A stretch of DNA of 64,000 bases from Limosilactobacillus gastricus DSM 16045 (GTDB taxonomy: Bacteria; Bacillota; Bacilli; Lactobacillales; Lactobacillaceae), in assembly GCF_001434365.1 (NCBI RefSeq), contig NZ_AZFN01000002.1, positions 45,103-109,102 of the forward strand, written 5' to 3'. Below the pieces are notes generated by a model. That model ran no database searches, was not told the origin of the DNA, and saw nothing but the letters and a program-made list of their open reading frames with translations. Within the stretch, counting starts at the first letter, position 1; each line of letters starts with the position of its first letter. Below, piece by piece: positions 19,228-29,336 of the stretch. The position numbers and the translations under genes were made by a program.

Positions 19228-19269
19228 ACCTACATTTTACCACGTTTTTGCCAAATGGTAGTTTTTTTA

Positions 19270-20544
19270 TCAAGCTTTCCCTTGAGCCTTTAAGAGCCGG
19301 CGATATTGGTCTGAATAGGCCTTTTCATAAGTGCCATTTGTTTTTGGCTCATAATATTGATCATCTTTAATCGGCTCGGGAAGATATTGTTGGGCAACCC
19401 AATCTTCTGGATAATCGTGGGGATAAAGATAGTCAATGCCATGACCTAGTTTTTCCGCACCTTGGTAGTGAGCGTCTTTTAAATGATCAGGCACATCACC
19501 AGTATTACCTTGGCGGATGCGCGTGATGGCTTTATCAATTGCACTGATGGCGGAATTGGATTTTGGAGATAGACAAAGTTCAATCACCGCATTAGCAAGT
19601 GGAATTCGCGCTTCTGGGAAGCCAAGTTTTTCGGCAGCTTGAACGGCCGTGACGACCCGTGCCGCAGCAGGCGGGTTAGCTAAACCGATGTCTTCATAGG
19701 CGATCACCATCAAGCGGCGGGCGATGATCGGCAGATCGCCACCCTCGATTAAGCGGCCTAAATAATGGAGGGCCGCATCAGTATCGCTACCCCGAATCGA
19801 TTTTTGAAAAGCGGAAATCACATCATAATGTCCATCACCATTCTTATCTAAACTGATGGACTTCTTTTGAATACTTTCTTCGATGACTGGTAATGTTAAG
19901 TGAATTACCCCATCTGACCCAGGTGCGGTAGATTTGGCAGCTAGTTCTAAGCCATTTAAAGCACTCCTTAAATCACCGTTAGTAGATGAAATTAGTTGCC
20001 TCCGAGCGTTGTCGTCAAGTGACAAATTCATTTGTCCTAGCCCCCGTTGAGGATCGGTCATTGCACGGTCAATTGCTATTCCAATTTCATTGATGGTCAA
20101 TGGTTTGACCTCAAAAATTTGCGTTCGGCTGCGAATGGCGGGATTAATCGAAATATAGGGGTTTTCGGTGGTGGCACCAATTAGAATAATCCGACCACTT
20201 TCTAAATGAGGTAGTAAGAAATCTTGCTTACTTTTGTCGAGACGATGGATTTCGTCTAATAATAAGATGACGGTACCACTCATTTTGGCTTCTTCAGCCA
20301 CAATCTGCAGGTCTTTTTTCGAGTCAGTTGCCGCATTTAAGGTTCGAAAAGCATACTTAGTTGATCCGGCAATGGCGCTTGCAATGCTCGTCTTGCCGGT
20401 TCCGGGTGGACCGTATAGGATCATGGATGAGAGCATTTTGGCCTTGACCATTCGCCAAATAATTTTATCCTGACCTACGAGATGTTGTTGACCAACGATT
20501 TCAGCTAGTGATTGGGGCCGCATCCGATAAGCTAATGGTTCCAT
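19270..20544 (-). CDS. rarA: Replication-associated recombination protein RarA (MgsA)
   Basis: A 424-residue AAA+ ATPase of the RarA/MgsA/WRNIP1 family, related to clamp loaders, that acts at stalled replication forks. N-terminal PLAYRMRPQSLAEIVGQQHL, Walker A GPPGTGKTS, Walker B LLLDEIHR and sensor GATTENP are intact. The C-terminal tetramerisation region includes AYEDIGLANP and the DHLKDAHY-GAEKLGHG segment. It is on the minus strand downstream of rpsD's terminator, with a GGAAAGGAG ribosome site. Full length. Confidence 0.95.
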   Translation of the reverse strand: MEPLAYRMRPQSLAEIVGQQHLVGQDKIIWRMVKAKMLSSMILYGPPGTGKTSIASAIAGSTKYAFRTLNAATDSKKDLQIVAEEAKMSGTVILLLDEIHRLDKSKQDFLLPHLESGRIILIGATTENPYISINPAIRSRTQIFEVKPLTINEIGIAIDRAMTDPQRGLGQMNLSLDDNARRQLISSTNGDLRSALNGLELAAKSTAPGSDGVIHLTLPVIEESIQKKSISLDKNGDGHYDVISAFQKSIRGSDTDAALHYLGRLIEGGDLPIIARRLMVIAYEDIGLANPPAAARVVTAVQAAEKLGFPEARIPLANAVIELCLSPKSNSAISAIDKAITRIRQGNTGDVPDHLKDAHYQGAEKLGHGIDYLYPHDYPEDWVAQQYLPEPIKDDQYYEPKTNGTYEKAYSDQYRRLLKAQGKA

Positions 20545-20596
20545 AGTAACTCCTTTCCCAATTTATTATGCAAGAGGATATCATCATAGATTGTAA

Positions 20597-20623
20597 CAAA
20601 AAAGGAGCCCAAGAGGACTCCTC
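20597..20623 (-). terminator. Terminator of rpsD
   Basis: On the minus strand AGGAGTCC pairs with GGCTCCT (one bulge) and is followed by six T. Confidence 0.8.
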
Positions 20624-20643
20624 GAACTGGCATAAAGTGAAGC

Positions 20644-21249
20644 TTACTTGTTGTAGAATTCAACGATTAAGGCTTCGTCAATGTCAGCATTCATGTCTTC
20701 ACGTTGTGGAAGGCGAGTTAAATGACCTTCAAGCTTGTCAGCATCAAATTCAACATATGATGGACGTGCAACAACGGCTTCAACGGCGTTCTTGATAATG
20801 TCAAGATTCTTTGACTTTTCACGAACGGCAATCACTTGACCAACCTTAACTTCGTATGAAGGAATGTCAACCCGCTTGCCATCAACTGTGATGTGACCAT
20901 GGTTAACTAATTGACGAGCTTGACGACGCGTCGTAGCTAAACCTAAGCGGTAAACCATGTTGTCTAGACGGCGTTCCAAAAGAACCATAAAGTTAGTACC
21001 GTGAGTACCTTCCTTAATCTTACCAGCCTTAACGAATAGGTTGCTAAATTGACGTTCCGTTAAACCATACATGTAACGAAGCTTTTGCTTTTCACGTAAT
21101 TGTGTACCGTATTCAGAAAGCTTACCCCGACGATCATTACCATGATCACCAGGAGCGTAAGGACGCCGTGCTAATTCCTTACCAGTACCAGAAAGTGAAA
21201 CACCAAGACGACGAGAAATCCGCCAACTTGGACCTGTATAACGTGACAT
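20644..21249 (-). CDS. rpsD: 30S ribosomal protein S4
   Basis: A 201-residue primary 16S rRNA-binding protein. The N-terminus [25 protein letters not shown], the S4 RNA-binding domain with [34 protein letters not shown] and the C-terminal VEFYNK are typical. In Firmicutes S4 represses its own translation through its mRNA leader, and a leader of about 165 bases is present here. Own promoter and terminator; minus strand. No zinc-ribbon cysteines, so this is the C-minus type. Confidence 0.98.
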   Translation of the reverse strand: MSRYTGPSWRISRRLGVSLSGTGKELARRPYAPGDHGNDRRGKLSEYGTQLREKQKLRYMYGLTERQFSNLFVKAGKIKEGTHGTNFMVLLERRLDNMVYRLGLATTRRQARQLVNHGHITVDGKRVDIPSYEVKVGQVIAVREKSKNLDIIKNAVEAVVARPSYVEFDADKLEGHLTRLPQREDMNADIDEALIVEFYNK

Positions 21250-21414
21250 AAATAAATTCCTCCAAGAAAATGTTTTGGAGTAAAATAATCCGATGCAAGA
21301 TTAACATTCGTGCAGCCTAATCAGATCGTTCACCATTGCAGCGAGGTTACTAGAAACACCAGATGGCATTAGTCTGTTGACGAGCTTGCTTCTTGCTGCT
21401 GCATTATTTTACAC
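21250..21414 (-). promoter_or_regulatory. rpsD leader, candidate S4 autoregulatory RNA
   Basis: About 165 untranslated bases separate the rpsD promoter from its GGAGGAATTTATTT ribosome site. The leader contains pairable segments (GCAGCAGCAAGAAGC and GCTGC stretches) near its 5' half. Firmicute rpsD genes are controlled by S4 binding to such a leader. The exact Rfam-type fold was not verified. Confidence 0.5.
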
Positions 21415-21421
21415 AAGGAAT

Positions 21422-21451
21422 ATCATACACCGGATCATAATTAAGGGTCAA
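21422..21451 (-). promoter_or_regulatory. Sigma-A promoter of rpsD
   Basis: On the minus strand TTGACC (21446-21451) and TATGAT (21422-21427) are separated by 18 bases. The remaining stretch up to ezrA (21452-21582) holds an extended -10 (TGATATAAT, 21513-21521) that probably serves ezrA. Confidence 0.75.
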
Positions 21452-21582
21452 GGAAAAGTCCGATAATATTCCAAATAAACTTACCGATTAGCATTCAAGA
21501 ACAGTGATCTTATGATATAATTAAAAATTGTTAATAAAGAATGCGCATCATGCGTCAAACAAAGTAATAGGTGAGGTAAGTT

Positions 21583-23286
21583 ATGTTACAAGTATTGATT
21601 GGGATCATTGTCATTGCGATTGTTGTCGTATGTGCAATGTATCTTTACCAACGGAATCTACTCAAAAAAGTAAATGCCTTGCGTGACCAAATCAATGTCA
21701 TTGAAAATTATGATTTGGAAGCTCGGTTAAGTGACGAAAATGTTACTGATTTTTCGGGCGAAACGCTTAAGAAATTTACGGAGTTGCGGACCAAGTATGA
21801 TGAAAAGGCAATGCCAGCTGTCGCGGAAGCCGTTGAAATCGCTGACGAAATCGAAGAAGATTTCCATGGAACTGCTGCTCTTTCAATGGGTGGTCGAGTT
21901 AAAGAATTGCAAGACGCCGTTGATGATGCCAAGGAATTACTCGACTCAATTCAATTAGAAGTGAAGGCCTTTGATGATGAAATCGAGGCGCAAAATCAAG
22001 CGAGTGACCAATTACGGACTTGGTTCAGAAAGTATCATAAAGAACTGGATGAACAAGCCTATAAGTATGGCGATAGTGTTACCAAGTTAAATGAACGGTT
22101 AACAGATTTAGAAGCGCGGTTCAATAAGTTCTGTGAAATCGCTGATGATGGTGATCGGGAAGCAGCCGCTGAAGTATTAACGGATGTTAAAAATGGGACG
22201 GCTGACTTTGAGGAATTAGTGGAACAAATTCCCGAGTTATGTCAGCCACTGCTCCAAGAATTCCCAGATCAATTAGCTGAATTAAAACAAGGCTATGGGC
22301 ATTTAATTTCAGAAAACTACCACTTTACTGAACCCGATATTGATCATTTAGTTGAAGCCTTAGAAGTGAAACGCCAAGCCACCTTGGAACGGGTTGCGGA
22401 CTTAGATTTAACTCAAGTTAAAGAAACTAATGAAGGTATGGCCAGTGAAATTGATCGATTATACGATGTGATGGAACAAGAGATTGATGCCCGGCCTAAA
22501 GTTCAACAAATGTTAATTCCGTTCGCTGAACACCTCACCCATGCCAAAAATCAAAATCGCTTGTTAACCAATGAGTTAGATCGCTTGAGTATTTCTTATA
22601 CTTTGAATAACGATGAGATTGCTACGGCTCGTCAATTAGATGAGCAATTAAAGCAAATTGAAGCTGACTTTAATGCTGATCAAAAGCGGTTAGAAGCTAA
22701 GACGGCCATTGACAGTCAGATTCTTGCTAACTTACAAGCTGGTGAGAAGGCGATGACTGCAGTGGAAGAGCAACAAACGGAAATTAATGATAGTGTGGCA
22801 GAACTCCAAAATGATGAGAAATTAGCTCGCGATGCTGTCCAACGTTTTGTGGCTGACTTACGGGCCACTAAGCGTCACGTTGAATCATTAAATTTACCGG
22901 GCATCCCGATGGATTATATGGACTTCTTCTTCCTGGTTAGTGATGAGCTAAGTCAATTATCCAAAGACATGAATAAGCAACAAATCAATATGGATGAAAT
23001 CACCAAGAAGATGTTGGTACTCCAAGATGATTTTGAAAAGTTGCATGAAAAGACGGATAGTATTCGCGATAGTGCCACGCTCACGGAACGGGTGATCCAA
23101 TATGCCCAACGGTTGAGCATGCAACACCCAGAATTGGATGATGCCATCAATCGTTCTCAACAATTATTTAGTGAATTCGAATATTCACGGGCACTTGAAA
23201 CAATCGGCGCTGCCGTTGAAAATATCGAACCAGGCGTATTTAAGCAAATTGAAGATAGTTATTACCGTGAAGTTGGTAAACGATAA
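21583..23286 (+). CDS. ezrA: Septation ring formation regulator EzrA
   Basis: A 567-residue membrane-anchored inhibitor and organiser of FtsZ rings. One N-terminal membrane helix (about residues 4-24, VLIGIIVIAIVVVCAMYLY) is followed by long spectrin-like coiled coils rich in Glu, Gln and Leu. This is the EzrA topology and length. The C-terminal DSYYREVGKR is conserved. It sits next to rpsD and the cysteine desulfurase/thiI pair as in other lactobacilli, and is followed by its own terminator. Confidence 0.93.
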   Translation: MLQVLIGIIVIAIVVVCAMYLYQRNLLKKVNALRDQINVIENYDLEARLSDENVTDFSGETLKKFTELRTKYDEKAMPAVAEAVEIADEIEEDFHGTAALSMGGRVKELQDAVDDAKELLDSIQLEVKAFDDEIEAQNQASDQLRTWFRKYHKELDEQAYKYGDSVTKLNERLTDLEARFNKFCEIADDGDREAAAEVLTDVKNGTADFEELVEQIPELCQPLLQEFPDQLAELKQGYGHLISENYHFTEPDIDHLVEALEVKRQATLERVADLDLTQVKETNEGMASEIDRLYDVMEQEIDARPKVQQMLIPFAEHLTHAKNQNRLLTNELDRLSISYTLNNDEIATARQLDEQLKQIEADFNADQKRLEAKTAIDSQILANLQAGEKAMTAVEEQQTEINDSVAELQNDEKLARDAVQRFVADLRATKRHVESLNLPGIPMDYMDFFFLVSDELSQLSKDMNKQQINMDEITKKMLVLQDDFEKLHEKTDSIRDSATLTERVIQYAQRLSMQHPELDDAINRSQQLFSEFEYSRALETIGAAVENIEPGVFKQIEDSYYREVGKR

Positions 23287-23292
23287 TTTAAT

Positions 23293-23316
23293 GGTCGTCA
23301 GAAATGGCGGCCTTTT
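23293..23316 (+). terminator. Terminator of ezrA
   Basis: GGTCGTC pairs with GGCGGCC (with G-T pairs) and TTTT follows. A TATAAT at 23342-23347 then probably starts the desulfurase transcript. Confidence 0.7.
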
Positions 23317-23379
23317 ATTATAAATGTCAGACAACCTTTGGTATAATGACGAAATAAGAAATATGGAAAGGAATCGATC

Positions 23380-24525
23380 ATGATCTATTTTGATAATAGT
23401 GCAACTACTAAGGTCTCTCCAGAGGTTCTCGAGAGTTACACCAAAGTCAGTGAACAAATTTGGGGAAACCCTTCTAGCCTCCATCAATTAGGAGAGGTTG
23501 CTAGTAAACTGCTTTTTCAAGCTCGTCAACAAATTGCCGAATTATTTGGCGTTTTACCCGGCGAAATTATCTTCACCAGTGGTGGATCCGAAGGTGATAA
23601 CTGGGTAATTAAGGGGACCGCCTTAGCCAAGCGAGAATTAGGTCGGCACATCATCACCTCTTCGGTAGAACACGCAGCGGTGCGTAACGCTATGCACCAA
23701 TTAGAAGATTTGGGGTATGAAGTAACCTATCTGCCGGTTGACAAGCAGGGACGTGTTAATCCAGCCGATTTGAAAGCGGCCCTTCGACCAGACACGATTT
23801 TAGTATCGATTATGGCGGTTAATAATGAGATCGGTACGGTCCAACCGATTCAAGAAATCGGAGAAATTCTTCAAGATTACCCTAAAATCCACTTTATGGT
23901 TGATGCCGTTCAAGCAATTGCTAAAGGGATGGATGATCAATGGTTTAGTGATCGCGTTGACTTTGTGGTCTTTTCGGGACATAAATATCATGCTCCACGG
24001 GGAACGGGCTTTGTTTACGCTAAAGCCGGCCGGCAAATTGTTCCATTAATTAATGGGGGCGGTCAAGAACAAAATCTGCGGAGTGGTACCGAAAATACGC
24101 CGGGTGATGTGGCCATGTCGCGGGCTATTCGCCTTGCCAAGGAACGAGAAGACGATACCGTCAAACGGGAGCGTGAAATCAAACAAGCGATTATTGATCA
24201 TGTGAGTCAATTTGAACATGTCCAAGTTTTTTCAGGCAATGATGCTGGTTTTGCTCCCCATATTTTATGCTTCGCCATTGTTGGGGTGCGCGGGGAAACC
24301 GTGGTCCATGCCTTTGAAGAACACGATATTTATATCTCAACGACTAGTGCTTGTTCATCAAAGAAAACAGAAACTAGTACCCTTTCAGCGATGGGAGTTG
24401 CTCCACATGCGGCTGAAAGTGCGGTGCGAGTTAGTTTAGGCGATCAAAATACGATGGCGGATGCTGAAGAATTTAACCGCGTTTTTGATGAACTTTATGC
24501 TGGGTTTGCAAAAATTATTAACTAA
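23380..24525 (+). CDS. Cysteine desulfurase (IscS/NifS-like)
   Basis: A 381-residue class V aminotransferase-fold enzyme that removes sulfur from cysteine as a persulfide. The PLP lysine is K202 in SGHKYHAPRGTG, and the active-site cysteine is C325 in TSACSSKK. The N-terminal IYFDNSATTKVSPEVLESY is typical. The gene ends 14 bases before thiI, so it is the probable sulfur donor for 4-thiouridine synthesis in tRNA. Symbols used for this locus vary (iscS, nifS, nifZ). Confidence 0.93.
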   Translation: MIYFDNSATTKVSPEVLESYTKVSEQIWGNPSSLHQLGEVASKLLFQARQQIAELFGVLPGEIIFTSGGSEGDNWVIKGTALAKRELGRHIITSSVEHAAVRNAMHQLEDLGYEVTYLPVDKQGRVNPADLKAALRPDTILVSIMAVNNEIGTVQPIQEIGEILQDYPKIHFMVDAVQAIAKGMDDQWFSDRVDFVVFSGHKYHAPRGTGFVYAKAGRQIVPLINGGGQEQNLRSGTENTPGDVAMSRAIRLAKEREDDTVKREREIKQAIIDHVSQFEHVQVFSGNDAGFAPHILCFAIVGVRGETVVHAFEEHDIYISTTSACSSKKTETSTLSAMGVAPHAAESAVRVSLGDQNTMADAEEFNRVFDELYAGFAKIIN

Positions 24526-24539
24526 TTGAGGATAGCTAA

Positions 24540-25766
24540 GTGAAGTACGATGAAATTATGGTGCGATATGGAGAATTATCGACCAAAGGACGTAATAAAA
24601 AGACCTTTACCGATCGGTTAGGAGAAAATGTCCGTCGGGCCTTACATGGGATTGATCAGGTCAAGGTCCATGCTCGACCTGACCGGCTCCATATTATTTT
24701 AAATGGTGCTGATAGTGACCTAGTCATGGAGCGACTGGCAAAGGTATTTGGGATTCAATCTTTTTCCCCTTCCTTAAAGGTTACAAAAGATTTCGCGGCG
24801 GTTGCCCAGGCAGCGATAGCCATGATGAATGAGCAGCTGAGTGATGGCGAGAAAAAAACTTTTAAAGTGGAGACCAAGCGACAAGATCATCAATTTGAGT
24901 TAGACACCTTTCAAATGAACCGCCAATTAGGCGGAGCCTTACTCAAGGCCTTTGATGGACAACTAACGGTCGATGTCCATCATCCAGATATCACGATTTG
25001 GGTAGATGTTCGTTTAAATGGAATTTTCTTAACGAGCGAAATTATTCCGGGTGCAGGCGGTTTACCGGTTGGCACGGCTGGAAAAGGGATGATGATGCTG
25101 TCGGGAGGAATCGACTCACCAGTGGCCGCTTATCTGGCAATGAAACGGGGAGTTTCCCTCGAGATGGTTCATTTTTATAGTCCACCCTATACAAGTGAAC
25201 AAGCCTTAGCTAAATCTAAGCAATTAACAGCTAAATTAGCCCAATATAGTGGTCAAATTAAGTTTATTCAGGTGCCGTTCACAGAGATTCAAGAGACGGT
25301 CAAGGAACAATCGCCAGAAGGATTCTTAATGACCATTCAACGACGGTTTATGTTGCGCTTGGCAACGGCGATTGCAAAGCAACGTCATGGTCTTGCGGTA
25401 TTTAATGGGGAATCATTAGGACAAGTGGCCTCGCAAACCATGAATAGCATGGTCGCAATTAATGACGTCACATCTTTTCCGGTCTTAAGGCCGGTCTTGT
25501 CCTACGATAAGACCGAGATTATTAAGATTGCTGAACAGATTGATACATATGATTTGTCAATTTTGCCATATGAAGATTGTTGTACGGTCTTTACACCACC
25601 TTCGCCTAAGACGAAGCCTAATCTTGAAAAAACGCGCTATTATGAACAACAATTAGACGTGGATGGCTTAATGGAACGGGCTTTAGCAGGAATTAAAATT
25701 ACTGAGATCCATCCGGGTGACGACTTCTTGAATGCTAATCAAGATGTTTTTGCGGAATTGTTGTAA
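24540..25766 (+). CDS. thiI: tRNA 4-thiouridine sulfurtransferase ThiI
   Basis: A 408-residue enzyme that makes 4-thiouridine at position 8 of tRNA. An N-terminal ferredoxin-like/THUMP region (about residues 1-165) is followed by a PP-loop ATPase with [14 protein letters not shown] at residue 188 onward. It has no C-terminal rhodanese domain, as is normal in Gram-positives, where a dedicated desulfurase supplies sulfur. That desulfurase is the gene just upstream. The GTG start is supported by GAGGAT nine bases before it. Confidence 0.95.
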   Translation: MKYDEIMVRYGELSTKGRNKKTFTDRLGENVRRALHGIDQVKVHARPDRLHIILNGADSDLVMERLAKVFGIQSFSPSLKVTKDFAAVAQAAIAMMNEQLSDGEKKTFKVETKRQDHQFELDTFQMNRQLGGALLKAFDGQLTVDVHHPDITIWVDVRLNGIFLTSEIIPGAGGLPVGTAGKGMMMLSGGIDSPVAAYLAMKRGVSLEMVHFYSPPYTSEQALAKSKQLTAKLAQYSGQIKFIQVPFTEIQETVKEQSPEGFLMTIQRRFMLRLATAIAKQRHGLAVFNGESLGQVASQTMNSMVAINDVTSFPVLRPVLSYDKTEIIKIAEQIDTYDLSILPYEDCCTVFTPPSPKTKPNLEKTRYYEQQLDVDGLMERALAGIKITEIHPGDDFLNANQDVFAELL

Positions 25767-25823
25767 GATTTTAGACAAATAGACCCGGTTCTGATATAGA
25801 AAATACGTAAAGAGGTAAATACG

Positions 25824-26318
25824 ATGCAAATTACAATTAATGGTGAAGCACGCGATCTAGTTGGGAATCCTCCAGCGGTAGGAGAAGAAATCCCGCATTT
25901 TAAAGTTTTTAATGCTGATCACGAGAAGGTAAAGACCCGTGAATTTTTTGGCAAACCAACTTTAATTAGTGTAGTTCCAAGCATTACGACGAGTGTTTGC
26001 AGTTTGCAAACGAAGAAATTTAATCAGCAAATGGATGGATATCCAAATGCTAATTTTGTGACGATTTCAGTCGATACTCCTGAGCAACAAGCAGATTGGT
26101 GTGCTGCTGAAGGGGTAAAGAATATGCAATTATTGTCGGATTCGGAACAATCCTTTGGCTATGCCTTGAAAGTTTTGATTCCTGATGAGTCGGTTTTAGC
26201 ACGGTCGATTTTTGTGCTTGATGCGGATGGAAAAATTGTTTACGAACAGGTCGTCCCAGAATTAACTGATGAACCTGACTATGTAGCGGCTTTAGCAGCT
26301 TTAGAAAAGTTAGGTTAA
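25824..26318 (+). CDS. tpx: Thiol peroxidase
   Basis: A 164-residue atypical 2-Cys peroxiredoxin that reduces hydrogen and alkyl peroxides using thioredoxin. The peroxidatic cysteine is C59 in VVPSITTSVCSLQTKKFN, and the resolving cysteine is C93 in DWCAAEG, both at family positions. Cytoplasmic. The AGAGGTAAATACG ribosome site fits the ATG. Located between thiI and the valS leader. Confidence 0.96.
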   Translation: MQITINGEARDLVGNPPAVGEEIPHFKVFNADHEKVKTREFFGKPTLISVVPSITTSVCSLQTKKFNQQMDGYPNANFVTISVDTPEQQADWCAAEGVKNMQLLSDSEQSFGYALKVLIPDESVLARSIFVLDADGKIVYEQVVPELTDEPDYVAALAALEKLG

Positions 26319-26369
26319 GATCTTGACGGATTATTAAAAAATCGTTAGAATTATGATCGTTATCTGATG

Positions 26370-26600
26370 CGATGATCGGAAGAGTAATTAGTAAAGAGTT
26401 GATCAGAGATGGCTGGATAGTGCGAACAGCTGAACCAATTACTAATGAAAGTAATCCAGGAGCAAAAGCAGTGAAATTAAGTAGTTGCTTTCGGTTCATT
26501 ACCGTTATCAATGATAAAGTGGAAATGTGATTACATTTCAATTTAGGTGGTACCGCGAGAAGAGCTCGTCCTATTTTAGGACGGGCTTTTTGTTTTATTT
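26370..26600 (+). promoter_or_regulatory. Val-type T-box riboswitch upstream of valS
   Basis: This 295-base gap before valS is a T-box leader. Stem I has the apical GGCTGGATAGTGCGAACAGC element, an ATTAGT/ACTAAT distal helix and an AGTA turn. The position expected for the specifier reads GTA (26451-26453) followed by A, a valine codon. The T-box sequence AGGTGGTACCGCG lies at 26545-26557. The terminator stem AGCTCGTCCT/AGGACGGGCT runs into T residues at 26563-26592. Uncharged tRNA-Val should promote valS read-through. No clean promoter was resolved. Confidence 0.93.
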
Positions 26601-26613
26601 AAAGGAGAAACAG

Positions 26614-29262
26614 ATGTCAGATCAAGATATGTCAACTAAATATAATCCAACTGAAGTCGAAAAAGATCGTTATCAATGGTGGATTGATCAAGGCTTCTTC
26701 AAACCAAGTGGGGATCAAAAAGCTCACCCATATTCAATTGTTATTCCGCCGCCAAATGTGACCGGGAAATTACACCTAGGACATGCTTGGGATACAACTT
26801 TACAAGATATTACTATTCGGCAAAAACGGATGCAGGGTTATGACGTTTTGTGGTTGCCGGGGATGGACCACGCCGGAATTGCGACACAGGCTAAAGTTGA
26901 AGCGCGGTTAGCTGAACAAGGGATTTCTCGATATGATTTAGGTCGGGAAAAGTTCATCCAACAAGTTTGGGATTGGAAGGATGAATATGCTGATATTATC
27001 CACCAACAATGGGCAAAAATGGGGATTTCGGTCGATTACGATCGGGAACGCTTTACTTTAGACGACGGTTTAAGCAAGGCGGTTCGGAAGGTCTTCGTTG
27101 ATCTATATAATAAAGGTCTAATCTATCGAGCAACCTACATTATCAACTGGGATCCCAAAGCCCGGACTGCTTTATCAGATATCGAAGTGGAACACCAGGA
27201 TGATCAAGGTGCTTTCTACCACGTTAAATATCCATTTACCGATGGTACAACTTTTAATGGCCAGGACTACATTGAAATTGCTACCACACGCCCGGAAACT
27301 ATGTTTGGTGATGTGGCGGTAGCCGTTAATCCTGATGATGATCGTTATAAGGAACTAGTCGGCAAACACATTCGAGTACCATTGGTTGATCGGGAGGTCG
27401 AAATCATTGCTGATGATTACGTTACTCCGGATTTTGGAACGGGGATGGTGAAGATCACGCCAGCTCATGACCCGAATGACTTCCAAATTGGGAAGCGCCA
27501 TGACCTTCCTGAAATCAATACCATGAACGAAGATGCTTCCCTCAATGAGAATGCTGGGAAATACGAAGGAATGGATCGTTTTGATGCCCGTGAAGCCATT
27601 GTTAAGGATCTTGAGGATCAGGGCTACATGCTACGGATTGATCCAATTGTGCACTCAGTTGGTCATTCGCAACGGACTGGGGTACAAGTTGAGGCTCGCT
27701 TATCAACTCAATGGTTCGTGAAGATGAAGCCATTGGCTGAACAGGCTTTACAAGCTCAAGAAACTGATGATCGGGTTGATTTCTTCCCACCGCGGTTTGA
27801 GAATACTTACCGGCAATGGATGGAAAATGTTCATGACTGGGTTATTTCGCGTCAATTATGGTGGGGACACCGGATTCCTGCTTGGTATCATAAAGAAACT
27901 GGGGAAATGTATGTCGGGATGGAAGCCCCAGCCGACAGCGAAAATTGGGAACAAGATCCAGACGTCTTAGATACTTGGTTTAGTAGTGGTTTATGGCCGT
28001 TCTCAACGATGGGATGGCCTGATACCGATAGTGAGGACTTTAAGCGCTACTTCCCAACAACGACTCTGGTGACTGGATATGACATTATCTTCTTCTGGGT
28101 TTCGCGGATGATCTTTACCTCACTGGAATTTACTGGACGGACACCATTTAAAAATGTCTTATTACATGGTTTGATTCGTGATGAAGAAGGCCGGAAGATG
28201 AGTAAGTCCCTAGGAAACGGGATTGATCCGATGGACGTGATCGAAAAGTATGGGGTGGATGCTTTACGGTGGTTCTTAGTAACTGGCTCTACCCCGGGTC
28301 AAGATATCCGTTTCTCTTATAAGAAGATGGATGCGGCCTGGAACTTCATTAATAAAATCTGGAATGCAAGTCGTTATGTCATCATGAACTTGGGCGATAT
28401 GGCCGCCCCAAGCTTGCCGGATCAAAGCGAATGGACCTTGGCTGACAAGTGGATCTTAAGTCGTTTGAATGCAACAGTGAGTCAAGTTACTAGCCAATTT
28501 GATAAATTCGAATTTGGGGAAGCTGGTCGTGCCCTATACAATTTCATTTGGAATGATTTCTGTGATTGGTACATTGAAATGACTAAGGAAACCCTTAATA
28601 ATGGTTCTGATCAAGAAAAGACGAATACCAAGAATATTTTAGGTTATGTACTGGATCAAACTTTGAAGCTCTTGCACCCGATCATGCCATTTATGACCGA
28701 ACAAGTTTGGCAGTCAATGCCACATGACGGGGATTCAATCATGGTCGCTAAGTTCCCTGAAGAACATGCTGAATTTAGTGATCCTAAGGCTGAGGATCAA
28801 ATTGCCAGCTTGATTGAATTAATCAAAGCAGTGCGGAATATTCGTAATGAAGCGGGAGCACCAATGTCCAAGCCAGTAGACTTAATGATTAAAGTAGACT
28901 CGGCCGAATTGGGTGAGATCTTTACCGAAACGAAAGAATACATCGATCGCTTCTGTCATCCAGCTGAACTAAAAATTGGTCAAGATTTGACGGAGCCCAA
29001 ATTAGCCATGAGTGGAATTTTAGCTGGGGCCACGGTCTACATTCCAATGGCCGAATTGGTTGATTTAGAAGAAGAAAAGGCCCGGATGCAAAAAGAAATT
29101 CAGAAATTAGAGCAAGAAGTGGCCCGTTCGGAAAAGAAACTTGGTAACGAGAAGTTTGTTGCTAACGCCCCAGAAGCAGTGGTGGCTGACGAAAAAGCTA
29201 AGGCGACTGAGTGGCAACAAAAATTGGCTGCCGCCAAGGAACGTATAGCACAACTAGGTTAA
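26614..29262 (+). CDS. valS: Valyl-tRNA synthetase
   Basis: An 882-residue class I synthetase that charges tRNA-Val. HLGH is at residues 54-57 ([16 protein letters not shown]) and KMSKS at 528-532. The CP1 editing domain carries [19 protein letters not shown]-terminal coiled coil ([21 protein letters not shown]) is present. The ATG at 26614 follows AAAGGAG directly. The longer in-frame start at 26527 would run through the T-box antiterminator and is rejected. Regulated by the upstream T-box. Confidence 0.98.
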   Translation: MSDQDMSTKYNPTEVEKDRYQWWIDQGFFKPSGDQKAHPYSIVIPPPNVTGKLHLGHAWDTTLQDITIRQKRMQGYDVLWLPGMDHAGIATQAKVEARLAEQGISRYDLGREKFIQQVWDWKDEYADIIHQQWAKMGISVDYDRERFTLDDGLSKAVRKVFVDLYNKGLIYRATYIINWDPKARTALSDIEVEHQDDQGAFYHVKYPFTDGTTFNGQDYIEIATTRPETMFGDVAVAVNPDDDRYKELVGKHIRVPLVDREVEIIADDYVTPDFGTGMVKITPAHDPNDFQIGKRHDLPEINTMNEDASLNENAGKYEGMDRFDAREAIVKDLEDQGYMLRIDPIVHSVGHSQRTGVQVEARLSTQWFVKMKPLAEQALQAQETDDRVDFFPPRFENTYRQWMENVHDWVISRQLWWGHRIPAWYHKETGEMYVGMEAPADSENWEQDPDVLDTWFSSGLWPFSTMGWPDTDSEDFKRYFPTTTLVTGYDIIFFWVSRMIFTSLEFTGRTPFKNVLLHGLIRDEEGRKMSKSLGNGIDPMDVIEKYGVDALRWFLVTGSTPGQDIRFSYKKMDAAWNFINKIWNASRYVIMNLGDMAAPSLPDQSEWTLADKWILSRLNATVSQVTSQFDKFEFGEAGRALYNFIWNDFCDWYIEMTKETLNNGSDQEKTNTKNILGYVLDQTLKLLHPIMPFMTEQVWQSMPHDGDSIMVAKFPEEHAEFSDPKAEDQIASLIELIKAVRNIRNEAGAPMSKPVDLMIKVDSAELGEIFTETKEYIDRFCHPAELKIGQDLTEPKLAMSGILAGATVYIPMAELVDLEEEKARMQKEIQKLEQEVARSEKKLGNEKFVANAPEAVVADEKAKATEWQQKLAAAKERIAQLG

Positions 29263-29279
29263 ACAAATCAGTTATAATG

Positions 29280-29317
29280 AAAGTCTTCAAGGAGGAAATT
29301 TCCAATTGAAGACTTTT
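29280..29317 (+). terminator. Terminator between valS and folC overlapping a -10 element
   Basis: AAAGTCTTCAA pairs with TTGAAGACTTT and TATTTTT follows. A TATAAT at 29273-29278 abuts the 5' arm, so a transcript begun there would start inside that arm. Confidence 0.8.
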
Positions 29318-29336
29318 ATTTTTAGGAAGTTATAAA

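Noticed and set aside
26050..26541. 163-codon minus-strand ORF across the end of tpx and the T-box
   Set aside because: It overlaps a real gene and a structured leader, has no ribosome site, and its translation resembles no family I know.
26527..26613. N-terminal extension of valS by 29 residues
   Set aside because: It would translate the T-box antiterminator and terminator. The ATG at 26614 has a proper AAAGGAG site.
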